Assembly: GCA_003216075.1 (NCBI GenBank)
Contig: QCJK01000016.1
Location: 1-38,267, forward strand
Direction of reading: 5' to 3'
DNA: 38,267 bases
Origin: Prochlorococcus sp. AG-409-B05
GTDB taxonomy: Bacteria; Cyanobacteriota; Cyanobacteriia; PCC-6307; Cyanobiaceae
Positions 1 through 7,085 of the stretch are shown here, in pieces (position 1 is the first letter of the stretch; each line of letters begins with the position of its first letter). Under the pieces are notes generated by a model. It searched no databases, was not told where the DNA came from, and saw nothing but the letters and a program-made list of their open reading frames with translations. The position numbers and the translations under genes were made by a program.

Positions 1-239
1 AGTTCAGGAAGTTTTTGCTCTAAACCTTGGAGTCCAAATAAAATGGCTTTTTCTTTTCCTTTTTGCGAATAGATAGTTCCTACAGCAGCTCTTTCTGCAT
101 CTGTAAAAAGGGGTATGTTGATGGCGCCAGGCCAATGTCCCTGATTGAATTCCTTTGGACTTCTAACATCCACTAAAGGACTGTTGATAAGTCGAAATTC
201 TTTGATCGAAAAAACTGATGAGATGCCCATGCCTGACAT
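1..239 (-). CDS. mnmH: tRNA 2-selenouridine/geranyl-2-thiouridine synthase, N-terminal part (truncated by window edge)
   Basis: Reading the minus strand from an ATG at 239 gives 79 codons without a stop, running off the left edge. The peptide begins MSGMGISSVFSIKEF and contains DVRSPKEFNQGHWPGAINIPL and a GTIYSQKGKEKAILFGL stretch. These are typical of the N-terminal rhodanese domain of MnmH (SelU/YbbB). The family modifies 2-thiouridine at the wobble position of certain tRNAs to 2-selenouridine or a geranylated form. The catalytic Cys and the C-terminal P-loop domain lie outside the window. A second in-frame ATG at 230 is an alternative start. It is transcribed divergently from gun4, with only about 40 bp between the start codons, so both promoters must be packed into or beyond this gap. 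Rhodanese-fold assignment is secure; MnmH over a stand-alone rhodanese is likely. Confidence 0.82.
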   Translation of the reverse strand, partial: MSGMGISSVFSIKEFRLINSPLVDVRSPKEFNQGHWPGAINIPLFTDAERAAVGTIYSQKGKEKAILFGLQGLEQKLPE

Positions 240-279
240 AGTGGGCAGATACCGGGCTATGTGAGACCGGTAGACACCC

Positions 280-1008
280 ATGTCCACAGATTCCCCCCAT
301 TCAACCAACCCACCTATTGAAGAGCTTCTCAAAAGCTTTTCAGTTGGAACCTCCAGGCAAAAACGTGGCTTGATTCGGTCAATTGAATCAAGGATTCAGG
401 AAATTGCAGCCAAGGGCAAGAATGCCTTGTTTGGTTTTGATCCTGAAGGAGAGGATTGGGCCGCTGGTTGGATCTTGCAATGCCTTAAAAGGCATTGTCC
501 AGAAGCATTGACCAAAATTATTCCCGAAGCATCGAGTGGTTGGTTTAGCACTCAATCTTTAGTAGGGATTGATTATGGAGGATTACAGGAAAACTTGTTA
601 GCTGAATCTTTTGAGGAAGCAGATCGCTTCACTAGCGCGGTATTACGTCAACTCGCAGGAGCTTCTGCTGAATCTCGAGGATATGTTTATTTTAGTGAGG
701 TTGAATCAATGTCTGGAACAGATCTAATTACATTGGATCGGCTTTGGAATATTTACTCTCAAGGAAAGTTTGGCTTTTCAGTTCAGGCACGTCTCCTGGC
801 CGCTCTGGGAGGGCGCTACGATCGCCTCTGGCCAAGGATTGGGTGGAAGAGAGAAGGTGTATGGACAAGGTACCCTTCCTCTTTTGTCTGGGCCCTAGAC
901 GCCCCTGAAGGTCATATGCCTTTAATCAATCAGCTTAGAGGTGTTCGCCTGATGGATGCAGTTTTGAATCATCCCTCGTTAGTTTCTCGCAAAGAGCAAA
1001 AATTTTAA
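280..1008 (+). CDS. gun4: GUN4-type regulator of Mg-chelatase
   Basis: A 242-aa protein (Synechocystis Gun4 has 233 aa). In the family the protein binds protoporphyrin IX and Mg-protoporphyrin and stimulates Mg-chelatase (ChlH/ChlI/ChlD), the entry to the chlorophyll branch. The C-terminal half, roughly residues 95-235, carries the GUN4 core: GIDYGGLQ, a YFSEVE stretch, NIYSQGKFGFSVQARL, LWPRIGWK, WTRYPSSFVWAL, and APEGHMPLINQLRGVR. These line up from memory with Synechocystis GIDYLPLQ, FGFSVQ, LWPKIGWK and PLLNQLRGVR. The N-terminal ~90 residues are predicted helical, like the HEAT-like bundle of cyanobacterial Gun4. The ATG at 280 is the natural start. The next gene on the same strand begins within a few bases to 58 bp downstream, so the two probably form an operon. 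Identification rests on the motif string, which is quite specific. Confidence 0.9.
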   Translation: MSTDSPHSTNPPIEELLKSFSVGTSRQKRGLIRSIESRIQEIAAKGKNALFGFDPEGEDWAAGWILQCLKRHCPEALTKIIPEASSGWFSTQSLVGIDYGGLQENLLAESFEEADRFTSAVLRQLAGASAESRGYVYFSEVESMSGTDLITLDRLWNIYSQGKFGFSVQARLLAALGGRYDRLWPRIGWKREGVWTRYPSSFVWALDAPEGHMPLINQLRGVRLMDAVLNHPSLVSRKEQKF

Positions 1009-1066
1009 ATTGAGTTTGATTTCTGACTCTCCCAAAGCTGTATGGTCTAAATCTTGTAAACATGCC

Positions 1067-1519
1067 ATGATGCTATTCAGCTCGCTTAAAGCTGCAAAGC
1101 ATCTTTTGACAGAGTTCTCATTACGTTTTACCCGATCGTTTTTGTGGAATGATTATTTATTACCAACCACGTTGCAGCTTCAGCCTCATATTGAACAATT
1201 GATTGAATCATTAGATAACATACATAGTGTTGATAAAATTCAATTGGGTTTACATGAAGCATTAGTAAATGCAGTTAAACATGGCAATTTAGAAGACTCA
1301 AGAAAATATTTGAGGGTAAGAAGAATTCTTACCCCTAATTGGCTTGTCTGGCAAATTCAGGATCAGGGGGAAGGGATCCCTTATCGTTCACGAACTTCTG
1401 ATCTTCCAGCTCAATTTGATTGCATTAATGGCAGAGGATTATTTTTAATACATCAATGTTTTGATGATGTGAGATGGAGTCGAAGAGGTAACAGACTTCA
1501 ACTTGCCTCTCGTCGATGA
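1067..1519 (+). CDS. RsbW-like serine kinase / anti-sigma factor (GHKL ATPase)
   Basis: A 150-aa protein from the ATG at 1067, or 169 aa from a TTG at 1010 that directly follows the gun4 stop. It has the GHKL ATPase layout of anti-sigma factor/serine kinases: an N box HEALVNAVKHGN in the middle, then QIQDQGEGIPYR (G1 box, DxGxGI-like) and NGRGLFLIHQCFDDVRW (G2 box). Family members bind a partner (an anti-anti-sigma protein or a sigma factor) and can phosphorylate an STAS-domain antagonist. No STAS or PP2C partner is encoded nearby, so targets are unknown. It lies immediately downstream of gun4 on the same strand, suggesting co-transcription. The TTG start would give near-zero spacing and translational coupling; the ATG gives a length typical of the family. 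Family is certain, partner and function are not. Confidence 0.85.
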   Translation: MMLFSSLKAAKHLLTEFSLRFTRSFLWNDYLLPTTLQLQPHIEQLIESLDNIHSVDKIQLGLHEALVNAVKHGNLEDSRKYLRVRRILTPNWLVWQIQDQGEGIPYRSRTSDLPAQFDCINGRGLFLIHQCFDDVRWSRRGNRLQLASRR

Positions 1520-1533
1520 GGCTCGACTGATTT

Positions 1534-1785
1534 TTATTTAGGACAGCCTGGATCTTTTACTTCTCTTCTAAGCCAAAGTAATCCTTGATTTATTAATGCT
1601 TCAACATTTGTAAGCTCCCCTTCCTGTAAAAGTTGAACTAATGCTCCGGCAAATAGCTCTGCTGCTCTTCTGTCAGAGTTTGTCTTTAGTGTGTGCCAGT
1701 TTTCTTCAGACAAGCTTAACTTTTTATGTAACTTTTGCGCCAGTTCTTTTGCTTCATTAGGCCAGTCATGTTTGGACTTTTTCAT
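1534..1785 (-). CDS. Small conserved cyanobacterial protein of unknown function
   Basis: An 83-aa soluble protein, begins MKKSKHDWPNEAKELAQKL, ends REVKDPGCPK. It is predicted mostly helical, with a run DRRAAELFAGALVQLLQEG and then a second helix ending LLWLRREVKDPGCPK. From memory it resembles a family of ~90-aa cyanobacterial proteins labelled DUF6439, but I could not check this. There are no membrane segments and no catalytic motif. It ends tail-to-tail with the RsbW-like gene (14 bp apart). Its upstream region (minus strand) carries the five-copy tandem repeat at 1819-1868, only 34-83 bp before the ATG, so that array is probably within or next to its promoter. The methyltransferase at 1922-2992 lies upstream on the same strand. 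Confidence 0.7.
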   Translation of the reverse strand: MKKSKHDWPNEAKELAQKLHKKLSLSEENWHTLKTNSDRRAAELFAGALVQLLQEGELTNVEALINQGLLWLRREVKDPGCPK

Positions 1786-1818
1786 ATAAAGGATGTGGGA
1801 CTTGTTAATTAAATGATT

Positions 1819-1868
1819 TTTGAGTCAATTTGAGTCAATTTGAGTCAATTTGAGTCAATTTGAGTCAA
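1819..1868. repeat. Five perfect tandem copies of a 10-bp unit (TTTGAGTCAA)
   Basis: Positions 1819-1828, 1829-1838, 1839-1848, 1849-1858 and 1859-1868 are identical. The 7-bp core TGAGTCA is a near-palindrome and recurs exactly once per ~helical turn, so identical faces of the DNA are presented five times. Read on the minus strand each unit is TTGACTCAAA, which includes TTGACT, a near match to a -35 hexamer. The array sits between the end of the methyltransferase (1922) and the start of the small protein gene (1785), both on the minus strand. It is intergenic and too short and spacerless to be CRISPR. Confidence 0.95.
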
Positions 1869-1921
1869 TAAGATGACGATCCTTTTTACTTGAATTAAAG
1901 ACATTGCATTAGGATGAATAA

Positions 1922-2992
1922 TCAACATGATTCACTGGATTTAGTTGCAGACCAAATTCTGGTCATGAAATGAGATTGTGCTGTTATTCCTTCAAAGCCA
2001 CTGGTGTTTAGTCGAGTTTTTATATCATCATTAATATAATTTCGATAGTATGGTTCATGAAAGAATTTATAGAAATTTTCCATTACAGTAGTAAATTCAG
2101 GGGAATCTGCGAGTTGAATTGAATCAGCCAGGATAAATACTCCTCCTGGTTCAAGGACACGAAAACACTCATTTAGTACATTTTGTCTAGCCATTTGAGG
2201 TAGTTCATGAAGTAGAAAAACACAAGTAACACCTTGCAGGCTATTAGATGAAAATGGTAGTTCTTCAGCATTGCCCCGTATAAGTTGAACATGTTCTCCA
2301 TTCTTGGTATTTAGATATTTATTGGCTTGTTTTAAGTATGAATTAGACAAGTCGATACCTAAAAGTTCAATTTCAGGAACTGCACTTTTTACTTGCTTTA
2401 ATGTACGGCCTGTACCAGTAGCAACATCAAGTACACGAATACTGGAAGGCTTGCGATCATTGAATTTGTTAAGGCCTCTCTTTAAAGGGGCAATTATTCT
2501 TCTTCGCATGACATCTGCCGTACCATTGAAAAGTATTTCTACTTGAAGATCATAGAGACTGGCTGAGTGATTACTTAGGTATCCATCAGTTTGGTGATGA
2601 AAATTTTGAAGGTAATAATCTGGATAATTATCACGGTCAATATTTAGCGGTATATCCTGAACACTTCTTGTCCTTCGTCTGATCCACGTAGAGGGCAAAT
2701 CAAGCCAAATATTTGGATAGTTTTTGGCCCACTGGGCCCAAGGGGCTTCAAAGAGTTGAGCTTTTGGATATAGTCCTTGCTCTGCTTCCTGCCAGTCAAC
2801 TTTTTCTAGTTCTGCTATTGATAAGCGTAATTTATTAAGTAATTCTGGTGAGACTGGCTGCGTATCAGGATTGGCTTCTGGAAAAATCATCTCCATTAGC
2901 TTTGTACTAAGCCCTTTGTGAACTAGGCCGGCAATGCTTTTGCCATTTTGAAGGGTTTGGTATGCAAGTTGTGTGAGGTCTTTTTTGGGCAT
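1922..2992 (-). CDS. Class I SAM-dependent methyltransferase
   Basis: A 356-aa protein. Residues ~185-330 form a Rossmann-fold methyltransferase: motif I RVLDVATGTGRTLKQV, motif II LLGIDLSNSYLKQANKYL, the acidic loop NAEELPFSSNSLQGV, motif IV CVFLLHELP, and motif V FRVLEPGGVFILADS. This is the UbiE/COQ5-like type 11 pattern. A long N-terminal region with WIRRRTRSVQDIP and DNYPDYYLQNFHHQTDGYL is shared with a cyanobacterial/plastid group of methyltransferases as I remember it. The substrate is unknown; related plastid proteins are often tied to quinone or plastoglobule metabolism, but that is only suggestive. The ATG at 2992 is used; no close upstream partner is on its strand. Downstream (minus) is the repeat array and then the small conserved gene. 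Confidence 0.85.
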   Translation of the reverse strand: MPKKDLTQLAYQTLQNGKSIAGLVHKGLSTKLMEMIFPEANPDTQPVSPELLNKLRLSIAELEKVDWQEAEQGLYPKAQLFEAPWAQWAKNYPNIWLDLPSTWIRRRTRSVQDIPLNIDRDNYPDYYLQNFHHQTDGYLSNHSASLYDLQVEILFNGTADVMRRRIIAPLKRGLNKFNDRKPSSIRVLDVATGTGRTLKQVKSAVPEIELLGIDLSNSYLKQANKYLNTKNGEHVQLIRGNAEELPFSSNSLQGVTCVFLLHELPQMARQNVLNECFRVLEPGGVFILADSIQLADSPEFTTVMENFYKFFHEPYYRNYINDDIKTRLNTSGFEGITAQSHFMTRIWSATKSSESC

Positions 2993-3202
2993 GCAATTCT
3001 TAGGGAAAAGAAGTGGATCTGGAGTTTTTATTATTTAAAATCGCAGAAATACTATTTAGAAGTATGCCTATAGTATACAGTTGTTTTGACGGATATGTTT
3101 TAGAGAGAGTTTGATGGTTTAGAACGTGCAATTTATCTGAAAATTTAAGTAGACAATTATTTAACTTGATTTATTAGTCCTAATTAAGATCTGTTTAGTT
3201 AT

Positions 3203-3508
3203 CTATTTGCAATATGATTTAGGGATTTGAATTAATAAGGCTTTCATTTCTTGCCAGTTATAGTATGGTTCTTGTTTCTCGAATGATGACAAATTACTTT
3301 CTAATATCAAGGCAGCTTTAGATGCTTCTTGACACGCGTTCTTGTATTGATCACTCCCCAAATAATCTTCAATTCTCTCTAAATGTCTATCAAATTCATT
3401 GCGATAGTATTTAGATTGAGAGATGTTGTGATGTTCGTAATGGGGAATCAGCTGCTGTACGAGAACATGTAAAGCAGTGAATGTAGACAATATACATTTG
3501 TGGATCAT
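3203..3508 (-). CDS. Hypothetical 101-aa protein
   Basis: An open frame of 101 aa from an ATG at 3508, beginning MIHKCILSTFTALHVLVQQ and containing YYRNEFDRHLERIEDYLGSDQYKNACQEA. It reads as amphipathic helices with scattered Tyr/His and no membrane span or recognised motif. It stands alone, flanked by AT-rich gaps of 210 bp (2993-3202) and 178 bp (3509-3686), and there is no competing frame on the opposite strand. The sensible amino-acid composition supports it being real, possibly lineage-restricted. It lies downstream of glnA on the same strand, but a strong hairpin (3582-3614) separates them. Confidence 0.5.
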   Translation of the reverse strand: MIHKCILSTFTALHVLVQQLIPHYEHHNISQSKYYRNEFDRHLERIEDYLGSDQYKNACQEASKAALILESNLSSFEKQEPYYNWQEMKALLIQIPKSYCK

Positions 3509-3581
3509 GAAAACATCAGGTTTGACTGAAAGTTAAAATATGATTCTATTTAGATAAGTTATAGTTGATGAAATTTTTTAT

Positions 3582-3614
3582 GTTAGGGGGGTATTTAGGT
3601 CAATCCCCCCTGAT
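3582..3614. other. G6/C6 stem-loop between glnA and the 101-aa gene
   Basis: GGGGGG at 3586-3591 pairs with CCCCCC at 3605-3610. The stem extends outward by A-T, a G-T wobble, T-A and another wobble, and inward by ATT/AAT next to one bulged T. In an AT-rich context this is a very stable structure. On the strand of glnA transcription it is followed by TAACATAAAAAATTT rather than a T tract, so it may be an attenuating or 3'-end-stabilising hairpin rather than a classic intrinsic terminator. Function is inferred. Confidence 0.6.
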
Positions 3615-3635
3615 TGAGTTTATTGCTATTAATAA

Positions 3636-3652
3636 AGTGTTTTAATAACACT
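3636..3652 (-). terminator. Possible weak glnA terminator hairpin
   Basis: AGTGTT (3636-3641) and AACACT (3647-3652) form a 6-bp stem with a 5-nt loop, 35 bp past the glnA stop. Reading along glnA it is followed by TTTATTAATAG, a short T-rich stretch. The stem is AT-rich, so this is a plausible but weak intrinsic terminator. The stronger hairpin at 3582-3614 follows it. Confidence 0.35.
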
Positions 3653-3686
3653 ATTAATTAATGCTTGAAATTGTATGTACTGATTT

Positions 3687-5108
3687 CTATGCGTCATAGT
3701 ACATTGCAAATTCATGTGGATGAGGCCTTTGACGAAGTTGTTGTACCTCTTCGTATCTTATTTGTATCCAATTATTTATAAAATCATTTGTGAAAACCCC
3801 TCCTTCGGTTAAGTATTTATTGTCTGAATTGAGAGCTTCAAGTGCTCCATTTAATGATGCTGGAACAGTATCAATATTAGCCAGTTCTTGTTCTGGAAGC
3901 TCAAATAAATCTACATCTACTCCGTCTCCTGGATCTATTTGATTTTTGATTCCATCAATGCCTGCCATCATCATTGCGCTGAAAGCAAGATAAGGATTTG
4001 CCATTGCATCTCCAGATCTGAATTCAAGTCGCTTTGCTTTTGGACTTGGTCCAGTTAATGGTATTCGAACAGCTGCTGATCTATTACCTTGTGAGTAAAC
4101 TAAATTGACTGGGGCTTCAAATCCTGGAACTAGACGTTTATAGCTGTTGGTAGTTGGATTTGTAAAAGCAAGGAATGATGGAGCATGCTTAAGGATGCCA
4201 CCTATATACCAGCGAGCTGTTTGAGAAAGATTTGCATATGTCCCTTCTCCGAAAAACAAAGGTTGGCCCCCCTTCCATAGGCTTTGATGGACATGCATTC
4301 CAGTACCGTTATCATTGAAAACAGGTTTAGGCATAAATGTTGCTGTTTTCCCGTATTTCTTAGCTACATTTCTAACTACATATTTATATGTCATGACATT
4401 ATCTGCAGCTTGAATTAATTCAGCAAATTTCATACCTAGTTCATGCTGACCTGCTCCTGCGACTTCGTGGTGATGCTTCTCAATTGGGATCCCTAGCTGT
4501 GCCATGAGAAGTAACATTTCTGAACGTATATCTTGCGCAGTATCATTAGGTGCAACTGGGAAATAACCTTCCTTAAGTTGTATTTTATAAGCTAGATTGC
4601 CTCCCTCTTCAATTCTTCCTGTATTCCATGGGGCTTCAATAGTGTCGACACTATAAAAACACCCTCCTTCACTTGAGTTGTATCTGACGTCATCAAATAT
4701 GAAAAATTCAGGTTCTGGACCGAAGAATGCAGAATCGGCTAAACCAGTACTAGTTAAATAAGCAAGTGCTTTTTGAGCTAATGATCTTGGGCACCTTTCG
4801 TATGGCTCACCACTTCTAGGTTCTTGTATAGAACAAATCATGCTGAGAGTTTTGTGCCTGTAAAACGGATCTATCCAGGCCGTATTGGAATCTGGCACCA
4901 TTGCCATATCTGATTCATTTATTGCTTTCCAACCTCGAATTGAAGACCCATCAAAGGCAAGTCCATTCGTAAAGGCTTCATCGTCAACCATGTCTGAGGT
5001 CACGGTTAAATGCTGCCACTTCCCATGTAGGTCTGTGAACTTCAGATCGATTAGCTCAATTCCCTCGTCTTTTATTTGGCGGAGAACTTCCTGGGGAGAT
5101 TTGCCCAT
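3687..5108 (-). CDS. glnA: Glutamine synthetase type I
   Basis: A 473-aa protein, full length for dodecameric GSI. It makes glutamine from glutamate, ammonia and ATP, the first step of the GS-GOGAT cycle in the cytosol. Signatures: [10 protein letters not shown] near residue 53 (beta-grasp), the active-site [12 protein letters not shown] (129-140), the ATP/metal region [15 protein letters not shown] (211-225), [11 protein letters not shown] (271-281), [15 protein letters not shown] (321-335), and RSAAVRIP (343-350). At the position equivalent to the adenylylation tyrosine (E. coli Tyr397, in NLYDLPPEE) this protein reads DLFELPEQE with Phe402, so it should not be controlled by AMP transfer. 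The upstream region carries a perfect NtcA site with correctly spaced -10 box (5142-5183), so nitrogen control is expected at transcription. The ATG at 5108 fits the conserved N-terminus. Confidence 0.98.
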   Translation of the reverse strand: MGKSPQEVLRQIKDEGIELIDLKFTDLHGKWQHLTVTSDMVDDEAFTNGLAFDGSSIRGWKAINESDMAMVPDSNTAWIDPFYRHKTLSMICSIQEPRSGEPYERCPRSLAQKALAYLTSTGLADSAFFGPEPEFFIFDDVRYNSSEGGCFYSVDTIEAPWNTGRIEEGGNLAYKIQLKEGYFPVAPNDTAQDIRSEMLLLMAQLGIPIEKHHHEVAGAGQHELGMKFAELIQAADNVMTYKYVVRNVAKKYGKTATFMPKPVFNDNGTGMHVHQSLWKGGQPLFFGEGTYANLSQTARWYIGGILKHAPSFLAFTNPTTNSYKRLVPGFEAPVNLVYSQGNRSAAVRIPLTGPSPKAKRLEFRSGDAMANPYLAFSAMMMAGIDGIKNQIDPGDGVDVDLFELPEQELANIDTVPASLNGALEALNSDNKYLTEGGVFTNDFINNWIQIRYEEVQQLRQRPHPHEFAMYYDA

Positions 5109-5141
5109 GGCGAAGGTGCTAACTAGAGGTAGTAGAAAACA

Positions 5142-5183
5142 AACTTAATGAGCGCGAGAAACTAGTTTTGTATCAACGGGTAC
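5142..5183 (-). promoter_or_regulatory. NtcA-activated class II promoter of glnA
   Basis: GTATCAACGGGTAC at 5170-5183 matches GTA-N8-TAC exactly and is its own inverse in the conserved bases. Moving toward glnA, exactly 22 nt later comes TAAGTT (5147 down to 5142), matching the TAN3T -10 box. GTA-N8-TAC-N22/23-TAN3T is the established NtcA class II arrangement. This predicts transcription starting near 5135 and a leader of about 27 nt before the ATG at 5108. In the opposite direction, toward the aminotransferase, no TAN3T box occurs at that spacing, so the site is oriented to glnA. Confidence 0.88.
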
Positions 5184-5341
5184 TTTTTGGTGCCCTTTCA
5201 TTCCAAAAGTCATTCTAAATATTAAATATTTTCAAAGTCTTGAACTTGAACCATATTCAGTTCTTGTTAGCACTATTGCAATCTCTAAAAATCTCAGCAA
5301 AGATTTAACATGAGCTGTTTTAGGCTCGTTATTAAATCAAT

Positions 5342-6514
5342 TTGCCCAGTTCCTTGGCAATAACTCAAAATCTCCCGGTTGTTGATCAAAGCCATTTCAA
5401 AGCTTTTGAGGCAATATCCACTCCAGAACGACTTTTACTTGGACCGGGCCCATCAAATGCCCATCCTGCGGTACTTGAGGCACTGGCGCTTCCTCCTGTT
5501 GGCCATCTTGATCCTGTTTACATACATCTCATGGGAGAGGTTCAGGAACTATTGAGATACGCCTGGCAGACAGATAACCGATTAACCATCCCTATAAGTG
5601 GTACTGGCAGTGCTGCTATGGAGGCAACTTTTGCAAATACCGTTGAACCTGGAGACAAAGTTCTTGTTGCGAATAAGGGTTATTTCGGTGATCGATTGTC
5701 TGATATGGCTGAAAGATATAGAGCTGAAGTAAGCATTATTGAGAAGCCTTGGGGAGAGGCTTTTACTCTTCAGGAAATTGAGGAGGCATTGAAAAACCAT
5801 CGTCCATCTATCCTTGCGATGGTTCATGCAGAGACATCAACGGGTGTTTGTCAACCTATGGAAGGAATAGGAGAACTTTGTCATCAATACGATTGCCTTT
5901 TGCTTTTAGATACTGTTACCTCCCTTGGAGGCGTTCCGCTCTTTTTAGATGAATGGAAAGTTGATCTTGCCTATAGCTGTAGTCAAAAGGGTTTGAGTTG
6001 CCCGCCTGGATTAGGCCCTTTTACTATGAGTCCACTAGCAGAAAAAAAACTTCTTCAACGTTCAGGAAAGGTACCCAATTGGTATTTGGATTTATCTCTT
6101 CTTAACAAGTATTGGGGTAGCGATAGGGTTTACCATCACACAGCTCCAGTAAATATGAATTATGGGCTTAGAGAGGCACTTCGCTTGCTTGCAAATGAAG
6201 GCCTATTGAATGCCTGGGAGCGTCATCGCATAAATGCTGAGAAATTATGGAACGGACTGGAGAAGTTAGGCTTAGTCCTCCATGTTGAAGAAGATTTAAG
6301 GTTGCCAACTTTAACTACTGTTCGCATACCTGAAGGAGTTGATGGAAAAGCTTTTAGTCTTCATTTGCTAAATAGTTATGGAATAGAAATTGGTGGAGGT
6401 TTAGGACTGTTAGCAGGAAAGGTATGGCGTATTGGATTGATGGGATTTAACTCAACATCGGAAAATGTTGAGAAAATTCTCGATATTTTTGAATCTGACT
6501 TACCTAAGTTTTGA
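5342..6514 (+). CDS. Class V PLP aminotransferase (serine/alanine-glyoxylate type)
   Basis: A 390-aa fold-type I PLP enzyme of the AGXT/SPT/PucG group. The family moves an amino group from serine or alanine to glyoxylate, giving glycine, as in photorespiration. Visible: LLGPGPSNAHP near residue 32, SGTGSAAMEA (86-95) for the PLP phosphate, LLLDTVTSLGGVPL with Asp190 for the pyridine nitrogen, and SCSQKGLSCPPG with Lys216 as the Schiff-base lysine. The C-terminus has IEIGGGLGLLAGKVWRIGLMG, including the Arg that binds carboxylate. An in-frame stop at 5333-5335 and no ATG before residue 64 force a TTG start (5342, or 5354). It is divergent from glnA across a 233-bp gap and overlaps tadA tail-to-tail by 11 bp. 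The exact amino donor is not certain. Confidence 0.9.
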   Translation: MPSSLAITQNLPVVDQSHFKAFEAISTPERLLLGPGPSNAHPAVLEALALPPVGHLDPVYIHLMGEVQELLRYAWQTDNRLTIPISGTGSAAMEATFANTVEPGDKVLVANKGYFGDRLSDMAERYRAEVSIIEKPWGEAFTLQEIEEALKNHRPSILAMVHAETSTGVCQPMEGIGELCHQYDCLLLLDTVTSLGGVPLFLDEWKVDLAYSCSQKGLSCPPGLGPFTMSPLAEKKLLQRSGKVPNWYLDLSLLNKYWGSDRVYHHTAPVNMNYGLREALRLLANEGLLNAWERHRINAEKLWNGLEKLGLVLHVEEDLRLPTLTTVRIPEGVDGKAFSLHLLNSYGIEIGGGLGLLAGKVWRIGLMGFNSTSENVEKILDIFESDLPKF

Positions 6515-7025
6515 ATTTTCTAAATCTATGCTCTTTGAACCAGCTTTGTAGTTGTTCTCTAGCTTTTTTTTCCATTACCCCTCCTTGTACAAGCATATTG
6601 TGATGAGAACTTTTTTGATTTGACAAATCCAAGGTTCCTCCTAAAGCTCCTCTTTTGGGATCTGAAGCTCCAAATATTACTTGGCCTATTCGAGCTTGTA
6701 TTAGAGCTCCTGCGCACATTGGGCAGGGCTCAAGGGTTACAAGCAAAGTGCAATCATTCAATCTCCAGTCACCTCTAATTAGCGAAGCCTGTTTTAGAGC
6801 AATTAACTCTGCATGACCAAGAGGATCCTTGCGACGTACTCTTGTATTACTGCCATATCCTATGCAGTGGCCTTCATTGTTAAGTACTACAGCGCAAACC
6901 GGTATTTCACCAAGTGCTCCAATCTTTTCTGCTTTAGCTATTAGTCTTTTCATCCAGTTATCAAGCTGAGTCTTATTAAGCTGAATAGGCTTCCAAAAGG
7001 TTTTATTAGGTTCGTATTTTTGCAT
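6504..7025 (-). CDS. tadA: tRNA(adenine34) deaminase
   Basis: A 173-aa zinc-dependent cytidine/adenosine deaminase. The zinc and catalytic motifs are clear: HAELIALKQA with His71 and catalytic Glu73, and EPCPMCAGALIQARI with Cys101 and Cys104. GALGGTLDL in the C-terminal half and the length are typical of TadA, which converts A34 of tRNA-Arg(ACG) to inosine at the wobble position and is usually essential. The N-terminus carries ~20 extra residues before the deaminase fold. ATG at 7025 is the only good start. It is convergent with the aminotransferase (11-bp overlap at 6504-6514) and divergent from the PLP decarboxylase, with about 60 bp between the starts. A guanine or other nucleoside deaminase role is less likely. 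Confidence 0.9.
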   Translation of the reverse strand: MQKYEPNKTFWKPIQLNKTQLDNWMKRLIAKAEKIGALGEIPVCAVVLNNEGHCIGYGSNTRVRRKDPLGHAELIALKQASLIRGDWRLNDCTLLVTLEPCPMCAGALIQARIGQVIFGASDPKRGALGGTLDLSNQKSSHHNMLVQGGVMEKKAREQLQSWFKEHRFRKFKT

Positions 7026-7085
7026 TGGCTGATCCCATCAAGAGGGAGAATGGAGTGCTTATTCGTATAGCTCTCGGCTGGCTAC

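Noticed and set aside
1819-1868. CRISPR array
   Set aside because: Units are 10 bp and contiguous with no spacers, and no cas genes are near.
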